Shown here: positions 11,271 through 22,375 of the stretch, piece after piece
Numbering within the stretch: position 1 is the stretch's first letter
How the letters are laid out: the number at the start of each line of letters is the position of its first letter
Assembly: GCF_048544455.1 (NCBI RefSeq)
Contig: NC_133538.1
Location: forward strand, 447,343,311 to 447,407,310
Length of the DNA: 64,000 bases
Source of the DNA: Silene latifolia
Taxonomy: Eukaryota > Streptophyta > Magnoliopsida > Caryophyllales > Caryophyllaceae
Direction of reading: 5' to 3'
The notes under the pieces: model-generated
What the model saw: only the letters and a program-made list of their open reading frames with translations
What the model was told of the DNA's origin: nothing
Databases searched by the model: none
Made by a program: the position numbers and the translations under genes

Positions 11271-12780
11271 TGATACCCGTCGTTGTGAGTACCAAAAATA
11301 ATATTTATAAACCTATAAAAACTAACAGAAGCTAGTGGTAACAGGGTCGAACCACAGAGAGGCAGATGTAATTATTAGTTGTCTAAATTCAGTCCAAGCT
11401 AACAATGATGTGGGGGTTTGATTGAATTGGTCTATAACTAATGGCAACAAAAGACAATAAACTAAATAGACGGATGAAACAGATATTAAAAAGGGTGCAA
11501 GGATGGTCGGTTCACTATAGCTACGGCGGCAGCAAACTAGGTAGGTCTAAAACAAACACGTGAGACGGGAAAATAAGAGGTCCTCTCGGTCCACTCTCAC
11601 AGGTAGCATCTTTCGATCTCGCTACAGGTCCCTAATATCACTAATACTAACTTTCGTTCTGAAAAGTGACTAAAAGGTCTAAACTAACTTATCTTTCGAT
11701 CTCGTTAATCTAGTCGTCTAAATTAGGTAGGCTATCTCCCTTCCCTATCTTTCGATCTTTATTGGGTCGGTCAAATCCTAGAAATTCAACTAGTCGCGTG
11801 CACTCGATTCGTCAAACATAGAAATTAAATTAATTAAAACGAAGCATATCTCACGAGGCCAGTCGATCGACCAGGGGAGGCGGTCGATTGACCGTGTCGC
11901 GATTTAGGGTTCCCTATTCTAATGCCGCCTAACCTACAGTTCCCCTACATCCTAGCACGAATAATTTAGCTACTCATGATATTGATAAAAACAACAACAA
12001 TATTAACGAAATAAACTACTGAATTCATGCTTAAATTAACGGAACAAAAGATTAGCATAAAACAATAATTATGGCTTCGGGAACTAATCTATCAATTCTA
12101 GCTACAAACGAAATAAGCAATAAAACTGAAATAGTGAATAAAGGAATACCAGTAGAAGAACTGCAGGAAAAAAAGATCAGAAAACCGAATGCCGATGTAA
12201 CTTTTATTGAAAGAAATATTTGTAAACTAAAGAACCCTAACAAATTTCGTGATCTAACACTGATGAAAACTGAATGAATGTTCTCAAAATCTAGCATACG
12301 TTATATAGAATACAACGTAGTTTTTATTGCCAAAACCTAACTACTATGGGCCTGCTTATTCTCGATCTTTTAATTCACGCAGATTAGCGGCTTGGTCGAT
12401 CGACCACTGAGGCTGGTCGATCGACTGGTAAGCTCCGAACAGTGGCTCCTGGAAGTCGTGGTATGGTCGATCGACCATAGGTAGCGGTCGATCGACTACT
12501 TTAGCTGATACTTGACTTGTAAATTCTCGTGCATTTGTCTTTCGGACCTCGAAATGCGCACCAAGCTCGTTCCTTAAGTAAATACTTAACGTCAAATGCA
12601 GTGCAAGGTACTCGGGGACGGATTTGGCTCAAAATCTACTCATTTCCGCATAAATCTGCAATATTACATAAAAATACGAAATTAGACGAAATGGGGCAAA
12701 TAGTAGTCTTAAACTACATAAATGAGCTCTGAAATGCATGTAAAATAGGGTGTAAAACATCATATAATTGACACGCATCA
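11271..12780 (-). repeat. 5' LTR of element Na (complete)
   Basis: It is 1510 bp. In element orientation it starts TGATGCGTGT at 12780 and ends GACGGGTATCA at 11271. The PBS follows directly. It differs from the 3' LTR at a scatter of single bases. Confidence 0.88.
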
Positions 12781-13282
12781 CCTGTTGCGATGGGTACTCT
12801 GGCAGGGATACACACTTTAGTGTGTAGTCAGTATTGTTGAGTTGGGAATGGAGTTCAGAGTATATCTGTGACGATTGAGCTGTGTTGTTGGATTATATAA
12901 ATTGTGTGATTAGTACTGACCCCGTTTATTGTTTTAAAAATTGTGGTGATCCATTCGGGGATGGTGAGCAGTTGTTGAGCAGGTATGAGTCGAGTTACAT
13001 GGGATAGCTGGGATGTGCCACTTTCAGATGATAGAGTCTTCCGCTGTAGCCTGAGTAGTTTATTAAACATTTCATTTAGTAGAGCAGACAGTTGGTTCTG
13101 AGAACATGTAACCATATTTTGGTATTTGGTTTTGGATTGTAATCTTTCACTTAACTTTATACTATTTAAATACTATTTCGTTATTGTCTTATGATTATCA
13201 TTGCCTCGGGCAACCGAGATGGTAGCATCTTTATACCTGAGTGGTCCTGGTAAGGCACTTGGAGTATGGGGGTGTTACAAAA

Positions 13283-13294
13283 TGGTATCAGATC
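13283..13294 (+). promoter_or_regulatory. Primer-binding site, initiator tRNA-Met (element A)
   Basis: TGGTATCAGATC starts 4 nt after the LTR end. The canonical form is TGGTATCAGAGC, and the B copy at 30824-30835 is perfect. Confidence 0.85.
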
Positions 13295-13564
13295 GACGAT
13301 CCTGAAACCTATAACCAATGAATCTAACGAATATAGGGAGTCAATTAAAATGAACCCGGGGTAAAGGTTGTAGGAGCTAATGCAAAGACTTGGGAGACGT
13401 CCTAAAGTCGCGAACTCGCCCTACAATTTTGAACCGGTCACATGGGGGGTGTATGTCAAGGTCATATGTGGTGTTTGTTAGCTTGTATGTGAATGTGACG
13501 ATATATGTTGTGAATTGATGGATGTTGGGAGTAGAAGATTGATATGGTGATTGAAAAGTTAGTG

Positions 13565-13567
<3 letters not shown>

Positions 13568-13626
<59 letters not shown>
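13568..13626. repeat. (AT)n microsatellite in the leader of A
   Basis: About 29 AT units lie between the PBS and the palindrome series. Reading frames crossing it in either direction encode only Ile-Tyr repeats and are not genes. Confidence 0.97.
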
Positions 13627-13632
<6 letters not shown>

Positions 13633-13822
13633 TGTTTGTATAAGAAGCATGATGATTGTTTATTATGTGGCATTTGATAACATAAAATAGTTGTTTTGAT
13701 GATTGAATGAGGAGTTGTGTAGAATCGCATGCGTAGTTAGATTATAATGTTGAGTTTATAAGGTTGTATAGTATGTTGGGATATGAGAGGTAACATGCGG
13801 GTAGTATATACGAGTCAGCATG

Positions 13823-14124
13823 ACTCGATCGAGTAGGGGGTACTCGATCGAGTAGGTGAGGTACTCGGTCGAGTGGGTCCGACTCGATCGAGTGGGTATT
13901 TGACGTTTTTATAACCAGAATCGTGTTTTTGGGTACTCGATCGAGTACATAGGGCACTCGATCGAGTAGGGGGTCACTTGATCGAGTGGCTGTGCTACTC
14001 GATCGAGTATGTTAGAGATCAGAAGGTCTGTTTTGGGTCTGAAGTCGGAGCACTCGATCGAGTATGGTGGGCACTCGATCGAGTAGCCTCTACTCGATCG
14101 AGTAGGTTTAGGCACTCGATCGAG
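13823..14124. repeat. Leader palindrome array of element A, three clusters
   Basis: Clusters of CTCGATCGAG (often TACTCGATCGAGTA or CACTCGATCGAGTG) are centred at 13828.5, 13847.5, 13868.5 and 13887.5; at 13940.5, 13961.5, 13981.5 and 14002.5; and at 14057.5, 14078.5, 14097.5 and 14119.5. Spacings are 19/21/19, 21/20/21 and 21/19/22 bp. The array ends about 80 bp before the gag start codon. Confidence 0.96.
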
Positions 14125-14204
14125 TGTGTTCTGGGCAGCCTGTTTTCGTGTTTTGGTGTTATAGTGCCTATGTTTATAACTACCCTTTCTTATATAGTTT
14201 CAAG

Positions 14205-15360
14205 ATGCCGCCCAAGAAAAAAGTTTTGTATGCGAGAGCTGAGAACATGAACATCGACGATGTAGTTAAGATGTTGGAGCATCAAGATGCTCTTACTGAG
14301 GCCCTAAAGAGAGTGGGAAAGGATAAGGAGGTTGATCACTCTAAGATCAGCCTTTATATAGCGAGGTTTAACCCAAAAGAGTACAAGGGGACCGGGGAGC
14401 CAAATCTTCTTGACAACTGGCATCGTGAGATGGAAAACATACTGGACCTGGTACACTGTCCTGATGAGATGAGGGTAGAACAAGCTGCGTTCTACTTGAG
14501 GGAAGCAGTTGGTGAGTGGTGGGACAAGGTGAAAGTGAGTGCTAGAGAGATGTATATGAAGCAGGGCTTACCTGCTATACCTTGGGAAGAGTTTCAGAGG
14601 GCTATGAGGAAAGAGTTCGTACCTGAGCATGTGAGGAGTAAGCTGAGGGAGGAGTTTGATGGGTTTAGGATGAAATCGATATGTCGATTCTTTGAGTACT
14701 ACAAGCGGTTTAATGAGAAGTCTAGGTATGCTTTGAGGACATGGGTTTGAGTGAGGAGAAACTAGCGCCGAGATTTGAGAGGGGTTGACCCCAAGATCAT
14801 GGATACGTTACTGTGGGAGTCCTTACGATGTTAAGGAAGCGTATGAGAGGGTCGGGAGAGCCGAGAAGTTGGTGGAGATGGCTCAGGAGAGAGTAGTTGA
14901 GAAAAGAAAGGTTGAGAGTGAAGGTGGTGGCCAATCTAGCCACAAGAAAGGCAACCACAATCAAAGCTAGAGCGTTTTCTTAAGGTCGGGTTCGATCTTT
15001 GGGGCTTCCTTTTGGCGTGGCCGTATGAGTGGTAGTGGTAGTTGGGGAATGACCTGCTGTGGCTGTGGCGATGTAGGCCACAAGAGGCATGAGTGCACGA
15101 GTGTACCTGGAGCTTTTCAGAGATCAGCTCAGGGGAGCTATTCTCAGGGGCCGGCACAGAGTTATGCGAGCAATAGACCGTCTGGGTCATGGTCTAACCG
15201 GGGAGGTCAGAGCTACCAGGGTGGAGGTAACCACAATGGCGGTAATTCCTATCAGAAACCAGCTACGAACAACAACAACAATCAGGGGTCTGGTACTAAG
15301 CCGACCACATCACCCCTGCAGATCTCTGTCCAGAGGTGGATAGAAGACCAAAGGGAAAGT
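14205..15360 (+). pseudogene. Element A gag (frameshifted)
   Basis: The ATG at 14205 (MPPKKKVLYARAEN) follows the palindrome array. The gag core contains YKGTGEPNLLDNWHREME, AFYLREAVGEWWDKVK and WEEFQRAMRKEFVPEHVR, typical of plant chromovirus gag. The frame is lost at about 14750 and partly recovered at 14785-14970 (KAYERVGRAEKLVEMAQERV-like helix). A CCHC knuckle CCGCGDVGHKRHEC lies at 15055-15096, followed by a Gly/Ser/Asn/Gln-rich tail. Gag forms the particle that packages element RNA. Multiple frame changes make it non-functional. Confidence 0.82.
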
Positions 15361-15365
15361 CGTTC

Positions 15366-15962
15366 ATGATGGACAAGAAAGCAGTTGAGGACGATGCACA
15401 TGTTATCACTGGTACTTTTCTTGTTAACGGTATTCATACCTTTGTTTTGTTTGATTCGAAGGCATCTCAGTCGTTTATATCTTCGAGTCATGTTAAACGG
15501 TTGGGTTTGAGGGTATATGAGTCTGTAAGTGAGAAATTTTTTATACCTTCGGGTGAGTCTGTATCATGTGGGAGGTTGTTTAGGGATGTATCTATGATAG
15601 TTGGGCAAGTTGATTTACCTGTAGACTTGCTAGAGTTCCCTTTTGATGGTTTTGAGATGATAGTCGGGATGGATTGGTTGGGAAAGTATAAAGCTAAGAT
15701 AGACTGTCATCAAAATAAAGTGTCTTTGAGAGGTCCTAAGGATGTTAGTATGTCTTATCGTGGGTTTGTGGTCAAACCCAAAGTTAAGTTGATTGCAGCT
15801 GTGACCTTGAAGTCCTATCTGAGGAAGGGATGCCCTTTGATCTTGTGCCATGTGAGGGATGACCGGATAGAGAGTCCAACGGTTGATCAGATACAAGTGG
15901 TCGGTGAGTTTTCATATGTCTTTCCAGAGGAGATTCTGGGTTGCCACCGAAGAGGGAGATAG
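15366..15962 (+). pseudogene. Element A aspartic protease region
   Basis: The sequence shows GTFLVNG, then LFDSKASQSFIS where an active-site DSGA is expected, then GLRVYE and, 70-80 residues on, FDGFEMIVGMDWLGKYKAKIDC, the conserved second part of gypsy proteases. Glycine of the DSG triad reads lysine, which would inactivate the enzyme. The frame ends at a stop (15960-15962) just before RT. Confidence 0.8.
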
Positions 15963-17240
15963 ATTTCACGGTTGAGTTGAAACCGGGGACGGGGCCAATC
16001 TCTAAGGCACCGTACCGGATGGGTCCTAAAGAGATGGAGGAGCTCAGGAAACAGTTATATGATCTGATAGAGAAGGGATACATTAGACCTAGTGTATCAC
16101 CGTGGGGAGCACCAGTTCTTTTTGTGAAGAAGAAAGATGGGAGTTTGAGGTTGTGCATAGACTACAGGGAGCTGAACCGAGTGACGGTGAAGAACAAGTA
16201 TCCTTTGCCAAGGATAGATGACCCCGTTTGATCAGTTGAGTGGTGCATCAGTCTTTTCCAAGATTGATTTGAGGTCGGGGTACCATCAAGTGAAGAGTAG
16301 ATAGGTGGATATACCAAAGACAGCTTTCACGTCGAGGTATGGCCACTATGAGTATGTGGTGATGCCGTTTGGGTTATCTAATGCACCGGCTGTGTTTATG
16401 GATTTGATGAACAGAATCTTCAGACAGGTTTTAGACAAGTTCGTGGTGGTGTTTATCGATGACATCTGAGTCTATTCCAAGACTAAGGAGGAGCATGAGG
16501 AGCATCTGAGGATTGTGTTGCAGACCTTGAGGGAGCATGAGTTATATGCTAAGCTGTCTAAGTGTGAGTTCTGGTTAGAGAAAGTTGCTTTTCTGGGGTA
16601 TGTGATCTCTAAGGATGGGGTAGCTGTGGATCCGACAAAGATTGAGGCAGTAACAAAGTGGGAAGCACCAAAGAATGTTGCTGAGATCAGGAGTTTCTTG
16701 GGTTTAGCTGGATACTACAGACGGTTCGTGAAAGATTTCTCCAAGATTGCTAGACCTATGACAGCTTTGATGAGGAAAGAGAACATGTTCCGTTGGGATG
16801 AGAGTTGTGAGACGGCGTTCTAAACATTAAAGGAGCGTTTGACCACAGCTCCTATCTTAGCATTGCCTGAAGGGATCGAGAACTTTGAGGTTTATACAAA
16901 TGCCTCAAAGAATGGGTTGGGATGTGTGTTGATGCAGAACGGTAAAGTGATTGCCTATGCTTCTAGGCAATTGAAGCCTTATGAGGAGAACTATCCTACA
17001 CATGATCTAGAGTTGGGTGCAGTGGTGTTTTCTCTTAAGATTTGGAGACATTACCTTTATGGGGCGACCTTTAAGGTATTTTCGGATCACAAGAGTCTCA
17101 AGTACATCTTCACTCAAAAGGAGTTGAACATGAGACAGAGGAGGTGGATGGAGCTGATTGGTGATTATGACATGGATATTGTCTACCATGAAGGGAAAGC
17201 CAATGTTGTTGCAGATGCTTTGAGTAGGAAGAGTGTACAT
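15941..17240 (+). pseudogene. Element A reverse transcriptase and RNase H
   Basis: RT blocks include [21 protein letters not shown] and [21 protein letters not shown], a frame change near 16230, GYHQVK-like and [23 protein letters not shown] blocks, and the polymerase motif FIDDI (16452-16466) followed at once by TGA (16467-16469). The thumb/connection [11 protein letters not shown] and [20 protein letters not shown] are clear. A stop TAA at 16821-16823 replaces the expected Gln. RNase H follows ([17 protein letters not shown], with Asn in place of the first catalytic Asp, then [10 protein letters not shown] and ADALSR). The enzyme would copy element RNA to DNA, but this copy is dead. Confidence 0.88.
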
Positions 17241-18792
17241 TCTTTGTGTACAACTCTATCTTTGATGAGGTTGAGAGATGAGGTGGGGAGGTTTGGGATA
17301 CATATGATGCAGAGAGGGGATGCCATGAGAGGTTTGACAGTTCAACCTGATCTTTATGACGATATTCGAGGAAAACAGGTGTTGGATCCTAAGATAGTTG
17401 AGTGGAGAGCTGGAGTAGAGAAAGGGACAGTGTCTCGATTCTCTATTCATACAGATGGTAGTTTGAGGCTTGATGGTAGGTGGTGTGTCCCTAATGATGA
17501 GGAGCTGAAAAAGATAATCATGACAGAGGCACATTGTACACCGTATTCAGTACATCCAGGTGGTGACAAGCTATACAAGGATTTAAAGAACACGTTCTGG
17601 TGGCCTGGGATGAAGAAAAAAACAGCTGAGTTTGTGGCCCGTTATTTGACATGCCAGAGAGTTAAAGGGGAACAGCGACGACCACAAGGTAAGATTCAGT
17701 CTTTATAGGTACCTGAGTGGAAGTGGGAATCCATTTCTATGGATTTTATCGTGGGTTTGCCAAAGATTCAACAAGGTAACAATATGATATGGGTAATAGT
17801 AGATCGACTGACCAAGTCAGTTCACTTTGTGCCAATGAAAGACACATGGACTAAGGCACAATTAGCTATGGCTTATCGGAAGAATGTGCTAAAGTTACAT
17901 GGAGTCCCTAAGGACATAATATCTGACAGAGATGCGAGATTTATCTCAAGGTTTTGGAAAGAGTTGCAGGAATCTTTGGGAACAACTTTGAAGATGAGCA
18001 CGACATTTCATCCTGCGACAGACGGTTAGACTGAGAGAACGATCAAGACTCTTGAGGATATGTTGCGAGCTTGTGTGATGGACTTTGGTGGTAGCTGGGA
18101 ACAGAGGTTGGATTTGATATAATTTTCTTACAACAACAGCTATCACACTAGTATTGGTATGACACCGTTCGAGGCCTTATATGGGAGGAGATGTAGGAGT
18201 CCGATTTGTTGGGACGATAGTGGTTCTAGGACCAGAGATGGTACATGAGATGGTTGAGCAGATTAAGATGATCAGGGAAAGGATGAGAGCGGCTCAGGAT
18301 AGGCAAAAGAGTTACGCAGATCTACATCGCCGGGATATACAGTTTCAGGTTTGGGATATGGTTCTTCTGAAAGTGTCTCCTATGCGTGGGGTTATGAGAT
18401 TTGGGAAGAAAGGCAAGCTGAGTCAGAAGTTCATAGGGCCTTATGAGATCTTAGAGCGGGTTGGAGAGGTTGCATATCGTTTGGCTTTGCCAGCTGCGTT
18501 AGAGAGGGTGCATAATGTGTTTCATGTATCTCAGTTGCGGAAGTATGTGAGTGATCCGTCACATGTGTTAGAGGCAGAGAGCTTAGAGCTAGATGAGTCT
18601 TTGTCATACCTTGAGGTGCCTAAGCAGATTCTTGACCGGAAGGTTAGGAAGACTAGGAGTGGTGAGACAGTTTTACTTAAGATCCTTTGGTCTAATCACG
18701 AGACTGAGGAAGCTACATGCGAGGCAGAGGAGGCTATGAGAGAGCGTTACCCTTTCCTTTTTTATCAGGTATGTATGGTTACGGGGACGTAA
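17241..18792 (+). pseudogene. Element A integrase with chromodomain-like C terminus
   Basis: An HHCC-like domain ([19 protein letters not shown] ... ARYLTCQ, about 17530-17670) has Tyr where the first Cys of the CxxC is expected. The catalytic core has the first Asp in MDFIVGLP (17742), the second in SDRDARF (17925) and Glu at 18033, giving the D-35-E spacing. Stops lie at 17706-17708 (TAG), 18027-18029 (TAG) and 18120-18122 (TAA), all at expected Gln codons. The C-terminal part has VAYRLALPAALERVHNVFHV and VPKQILDRKVRKTRSGE-LLKILW, a chromodomain-like end as in Tekay/Del chromoviruses, which target heterochromatin. The frame ends at 18792. Confidence 0.85.
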
Positions 18793-19026
18793 CCTTGTTT
18801 GTTTTAGGGGGGTAGGAGATGATCGCGAAGAGTTTTTAAGAGCTTTTTATACCTTTTTATGTTGTGTCGGTATGTTTGTTGTGGTTGAGTCGGGTTGAGT
18901 TTGGGTTAGTAACATGTTTCATGTTGAGTTTTGTTTTGGTTGTTGAGTCGGGAGTGTAGTAGTGTGTGTCTTTGTTTGGTTGTGGTTTGAACTTCGGGGA
19001 CGAAGTTCTTTTTAAGGAAGGAAGAC
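18793..19026 (+). other. 3' untranslated part and polypurine tract of element A
   Basis: This stretch is G/T-rich and non-coding. AACTTCGGGGACGAAGTT is an inverted repeat (about 18992-19009). It is followed by CTTTTTAAGGAAGGAAGAC immediately before the LTR. The purine run AAGGAAGGAAGA is the likely plus-strand primer. B has the same hairpin and tract at 26354-26390. Confidence 0.75.
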
Positions 19027-20440
19027 TGTAATACTAGGGTTTTATGAGCCTCTGTGTACTCTATCGAGTGGGCCGTACTTTGCCGAGTAAGGGTGTTTTA
19101 CGATTTAAATCAGTTTAGGACCAGTTGGGTACTCGATCGCGTAACCTCGATACTCGATCGAGTAGGCGGCACTCGATCGAGTATGTCAGCTACTCGATCG
19201 AGTAGCCGATTTTCGGGGGGATGATTTGTCGGGTTTTGTTAATAATGCGATTTAATATATAATGACTTCCGTCACTTTCTTAATACACTTTTACAAACCT
19301 AATTACTTTCAAAAGAGAAAACAATCTACGTTCTTAGCATCAATCGCATTATTGGCAAATCTCGGAGCTTGGAAGGTCGGAATTCACCTTTCTTTATAAC
19401 TTTGTGATCCTTGCGTCGAGGGTAAGATCTACGTACTGTTTTTATGGTATTTCGTTAAAGTTAGTTAAACCCTAATTTGGGGATTTGGGGGTTTTGTTGT
19501 GTTTCTTGATTGGTAGTAATTGTATGATTGTATGTTAGGAGGAGGATTCGTAGAAGAGGCCTTTTGATAACAGCTGTTGAGATCGTCTGACTGTGTTGCT
19601 TTTCAAGTAGGGTTTCCCTACTCAGTATTAGTCCCATAATGTGTTGGTGGTGATTTGTGTTTGTTGATTGTTATCATACAAGTATTGTGACGGTTGTTGG
19701 TGTTAATTGATGTTTAGTAGTTGTGATTGTTGTATCTGTCTGTGTTCTTCGGGGCGCATCCCTGGCTGAGTGGAGTCACTTGCGGGAGTGGCTTCAGGCA
19801 CATTATTCGCCTTCTGTGAAACCCGCCACAGAAGGGATGTGCACATTAAGGAATTTGGGTTTATCGCTCAACGGAGATGAGCGGGGATTAGGTGGTGGGA
19901 ACGGCTGCGGTCCCCTACTGGCGGCATGGAGTGACCTATTGCGATGGGCACTCTGGCATGGCTACACACTTTAGTGTGTAGTCAGTATTGTGGAGTTGGG
20001 AATGGAGTTCGGAGTATATCTTTGACGATTGAGCTATGTTGTTTGTTGCGTTGGATTATATAAATTGTGTGATTAGTACTGACCCCGTTTATTGTTTTAA
20101 ACTGTGGTGATCCATTCGAGGATGGTGAGCAGTTGTTGAGCAGATATGAGTCGAGTTACATGGGATAGCTGGGATGTGCCACTTTCAGATGATAGAGTCT
20201 TCCGCTGTAGCCTGAGTAGTTTATTAAACATTTCATTTAGTAGAGCAGACAATTGGTTCTGAGAACATGTAACCGTATTTTGGTATTTGGTTTTGGATTG
20301 TAATCTTTCACTTAACTTTATACTATTTAAATACTGTTTCGTTATTGGCTTATGATTATCATTGCCTTGGGCAACCGAGATGGTAGCATCTTTATACCCG
20401 AGTGAACCTGGTAAGGCACTTGGAGTATGGGGGTGTTACA
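19027..20440 (+). repeat. 3' LTR of element A (uninterrupted, 1414 bp)
   Basis: It starts TGTAATACTA and ends GGGTGTTACA. The palindrome series is at 19059-19206, including one mutated copy CTCGATCGCG. It is followed by the CTTAC duplication at 20441-20445 and then by resumed CACTA exon sequence. Confidence 0.92.
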
Positions 20441-20445
20441 CTTAC

Positions 20446-22200
20446 GACCGGTTTCAACAAGTTAAGGTTCATGGTATACCCCTTCATCACAATTGCAGGA
20501 AAGTGGAAGTGTCTCAATTATGTAAAGACAAGTATGGGGAAGTAAAAGTACCATTTCCTAATGAGGAGATCACTTATTTGAAAGAAGCTCTAAGTTCTTA
20601 TGTGCAATGGCCTAACAACCTCATCAATGTTGTCATCCCCGAGGTACCTGTACGCATATGTTAATTATTACTTGTTTTTTAAATATATTAGGGTACGAAT
20701 ATTAACACATTGTAAGTACTTTAATCTTTACATTTGCAGAAGTTAAGCAAAGCCATGGCGGCAGCTAAAGCAATTACTACTACGTCAACAGAAGTTGTTG
20801 CAGTCAAGCCTGCTTATGATTCTTATTATGGATCGTGTGAATATAAAATAAAATGATAACTGCTTCTCAGAAGGCTTTGCACAACCTGGTTGTAAAGAAG
20901 TCACCTAAAGGGGATATAGTCATGATTAACATTGAAGAGGAAATTATGGGCGCAGCTGATATAGCCGTACTGGACCCGAAGCAACTGATGGAATTTGTCG
21001 ACCTTGACAATTTAGATGCTGTTCACATTTTGATTTGGATGAAGTAAGTTTTCTTAATAAAACTATTTAGTTATTTCAATTTACGAATAATGATGTTTAT
21101 TTAAATTATCAATTACAATAACATTCTTCGTTCCATGTGGCGTAATAGGTACCTGAATAATCAGTTCGCTGCGTGGAAGGTCCCAATTCACGCCTACGGA
21201 TTCTTGGGTCCTAAGGCGTTCTCTGTGCACATAATTTCATACGGAGAACAAATCAATAGTATCGCTCACCGGTTGATGTCGACCAAAAAACTATGGCTTG
21301 TCCCCTACAATGAGAATATGTATGTATAGTACTCCCTCCGTTCCAGTCATATGTTTACACTTTCTTTATTTTCCCCTCACAAAATAAAGAAAGTGTAAAC
21401 ATATCACTGGAACAGAGGGAGTACGTGATTATTGTAATGAATGATGGTTCTATAAATTTATTATTAACGTGCTTAAATGCGTGTAAATGAACTAACAGTT
21501 CAATGTCCCAAATTGAATAGGAAGCATTGGGTGCTACTGGCAATCCAAGTGGAAACAAAAACAGTGTACTGGATTGACTCTCGTGAAGGCAAACTCTCTG
21601 ACATTTGTGTAAGGATGATAACTGAGTAAGTTTACAGCCTTCAATAATGTCATTTGTTATTGTATGACTTGAGCCATATATATGCAAATAATATTGGCAT
21701 GTGTATATATTTATGAATTAGTATTTTTGAAGCAAAATAAATATTATGTCCACTTGGGAAATATGAAAGCAACGCTGTTCCCAATTTTATCACGCCATTA
21801 GTAAGTGTATTCTTAATAATTACTCGCATCATTTAATTAATGTTTATGCGAGAGGTTGATTATCTAATTCAGTTGATTTGTGTGTGATTTATATAATAGT
21901 CTCCTAAAGCACCAGACGACAAACAATGCGCCTTTTACGTTTGTCAGTCCATGTGGGAGGTTATCAACAGAAAACTATCTAGCATTTCGATACGGGTTAG
22001 TGTGATTTAAAAACTATTTCAGACGTAAATTGAGTTCAATTCTGTATACTTCCATGTATTATATCTAATTTGATTATGTATATTTTGAATTGTAGTTTCC
22101 ACTAATACTCAACAAAGCCCCAGAATATTCGCCAGAGGACATCAACCAGATGAGAAATATGTGGGCCACTTATGTTGTTTCATTAGCGGAGTCTCAATAG
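20446..22200 (+). pseudogene. CACTA second gene, 3' half: Ulp1/C48-like cysteine protease region
   Basis: The exon interrupted at 3551 continues from 20446. Likely exons run to 20643, then 20741-21043, 21150-21320, 21522-21627, a small one ending about 21799, 21901-21996 and 22096-22200 (stop TAG), with GTAAGT-type donors. Family blocks include ADIAVLDPKQLMEF, VHILIWMK, LWLVPYNENM, then KHWVLLAIQVETKTVYWIDS (catalytic His and Asp area of C48 peptidases) and DDKQCAFYVCQSMW (Gln and Cys area). Ulp1-like domains occur in the second ORF of many plant CACTA elements; their role in transposition is not established. A frame break lies near 20855. Confidence 0.72.
21332..21421. mobile_element. Stowaway-type MITE (90 bp) in a CACTA intron
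   Basis: It starts CTCCCTCCGTTCCAGT and ends with its inverse, CACTGGAACAGAGGGAG. It is almost fully palindromic (GTTTACACTTTCTTTATTTT pairs with its inverse) and is flanked by TA (21330-21331 and 21422-21423). TA duplication plus CTCCCTCCGT ends define Stowaway (Tc1/mariner-related) MITEs. Confidence 0.95.
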
Positions 22201-22375
22201 TTTGATCATGATTTATGTACGAGTGTGTATATATAGAGCCATTGTGTATTGGCTTCTTTTGTTTTTTCTGAGGAAGTTGTGTTTTGGCTTATGATCATCC
22301 TGTTTGTACTGTTTTGAAACTGGGTTTAATTGATCGCGGGGTATAATATTTTGATGCAGGATTGAATTTTTGCCG

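Larger units (their letters stand above)
4419..12780 (-). mobile_element. Element Na: Athila-like gag-protease LTR element without pol (minus strand)
   Basis: In its own orientation it runs from 12780 to 4419: LTR (12780-11271) starting TGATGCGTGT and ending GGGTATCA, a tRNA-Asp-type PBS, gag with a zinc knuckle, a retroviral-type aspartic protease, about 2.2 kb of non-coding DNA, a purine tract, and a 3' LTR missing its last ~87 bp. No RT, RNase H or integrase motif is seen on either strand between 5841 and 11248. Gag and protease resemble the Athila/Tat side of Ty3/gypsy, as does the PBS. It lies inverted in the 5' LTR of A. Confidence 0.85.
3557..13279 (+). repeat. 5' LTR of element A, interrupted by element Na
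   Basis: Segments 3557-4418 and 12781-13279 together align with the uninterrupted 3' LTR (19027-20440). About 43 bp of LTR (equivalent to 19892-19934) are missing at the left junction. The LTR carries palindromes near its 5' end (3589-3735). It ends ...GGGTGTTACA at 13279. Confidence 0.88.
3557..20440 (+). mobile_element. Element A: Ty3/gypsy chromovirus-like LTR retrotransposon (degenerate, nested insertion in 5' LTR)
   Basis: The LTR starts TGTAATACTA (the 5' copy begins AGTAATACTA, a first-base change) and ends GGGTGTTACA. A PBS for initiator tRNA-Met follows, then gag with a CCHC knuckle, aspartic protease, RT, RNase H, integrase with a chromodomain-like C terminus, a purine tract and the 3' LTR. 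The order PR-RT-RH-INT defines Ty3/gypsy. The C-terminal RKTRSGE..LLKILW..HETEEATCE region and the tRNA-Met PBS fit the Del/Tekay chromoviruses. The TSD CTTAC is perfect. Without the nested element Na (4419-12780) it is about 8.5 kb. Many stops and frameshifts make it inactive. Confidence 0.88.

Noticed and set aside
13377..13730. Open frames on the minus strand over the AT repeat
   Set aside because: They encode only Ile-Tyr dipeptide runs from (AT)n and have no motif.
13823..14124. CRISPR-like appearance of short repeats at regular spacing
   Set aside because: The DNA is plant, the repeats are palindromes of 10-14 bp, the spacers are only 5-10 bp and not protospacer-like, and the arrays lie inside retrotransposons.
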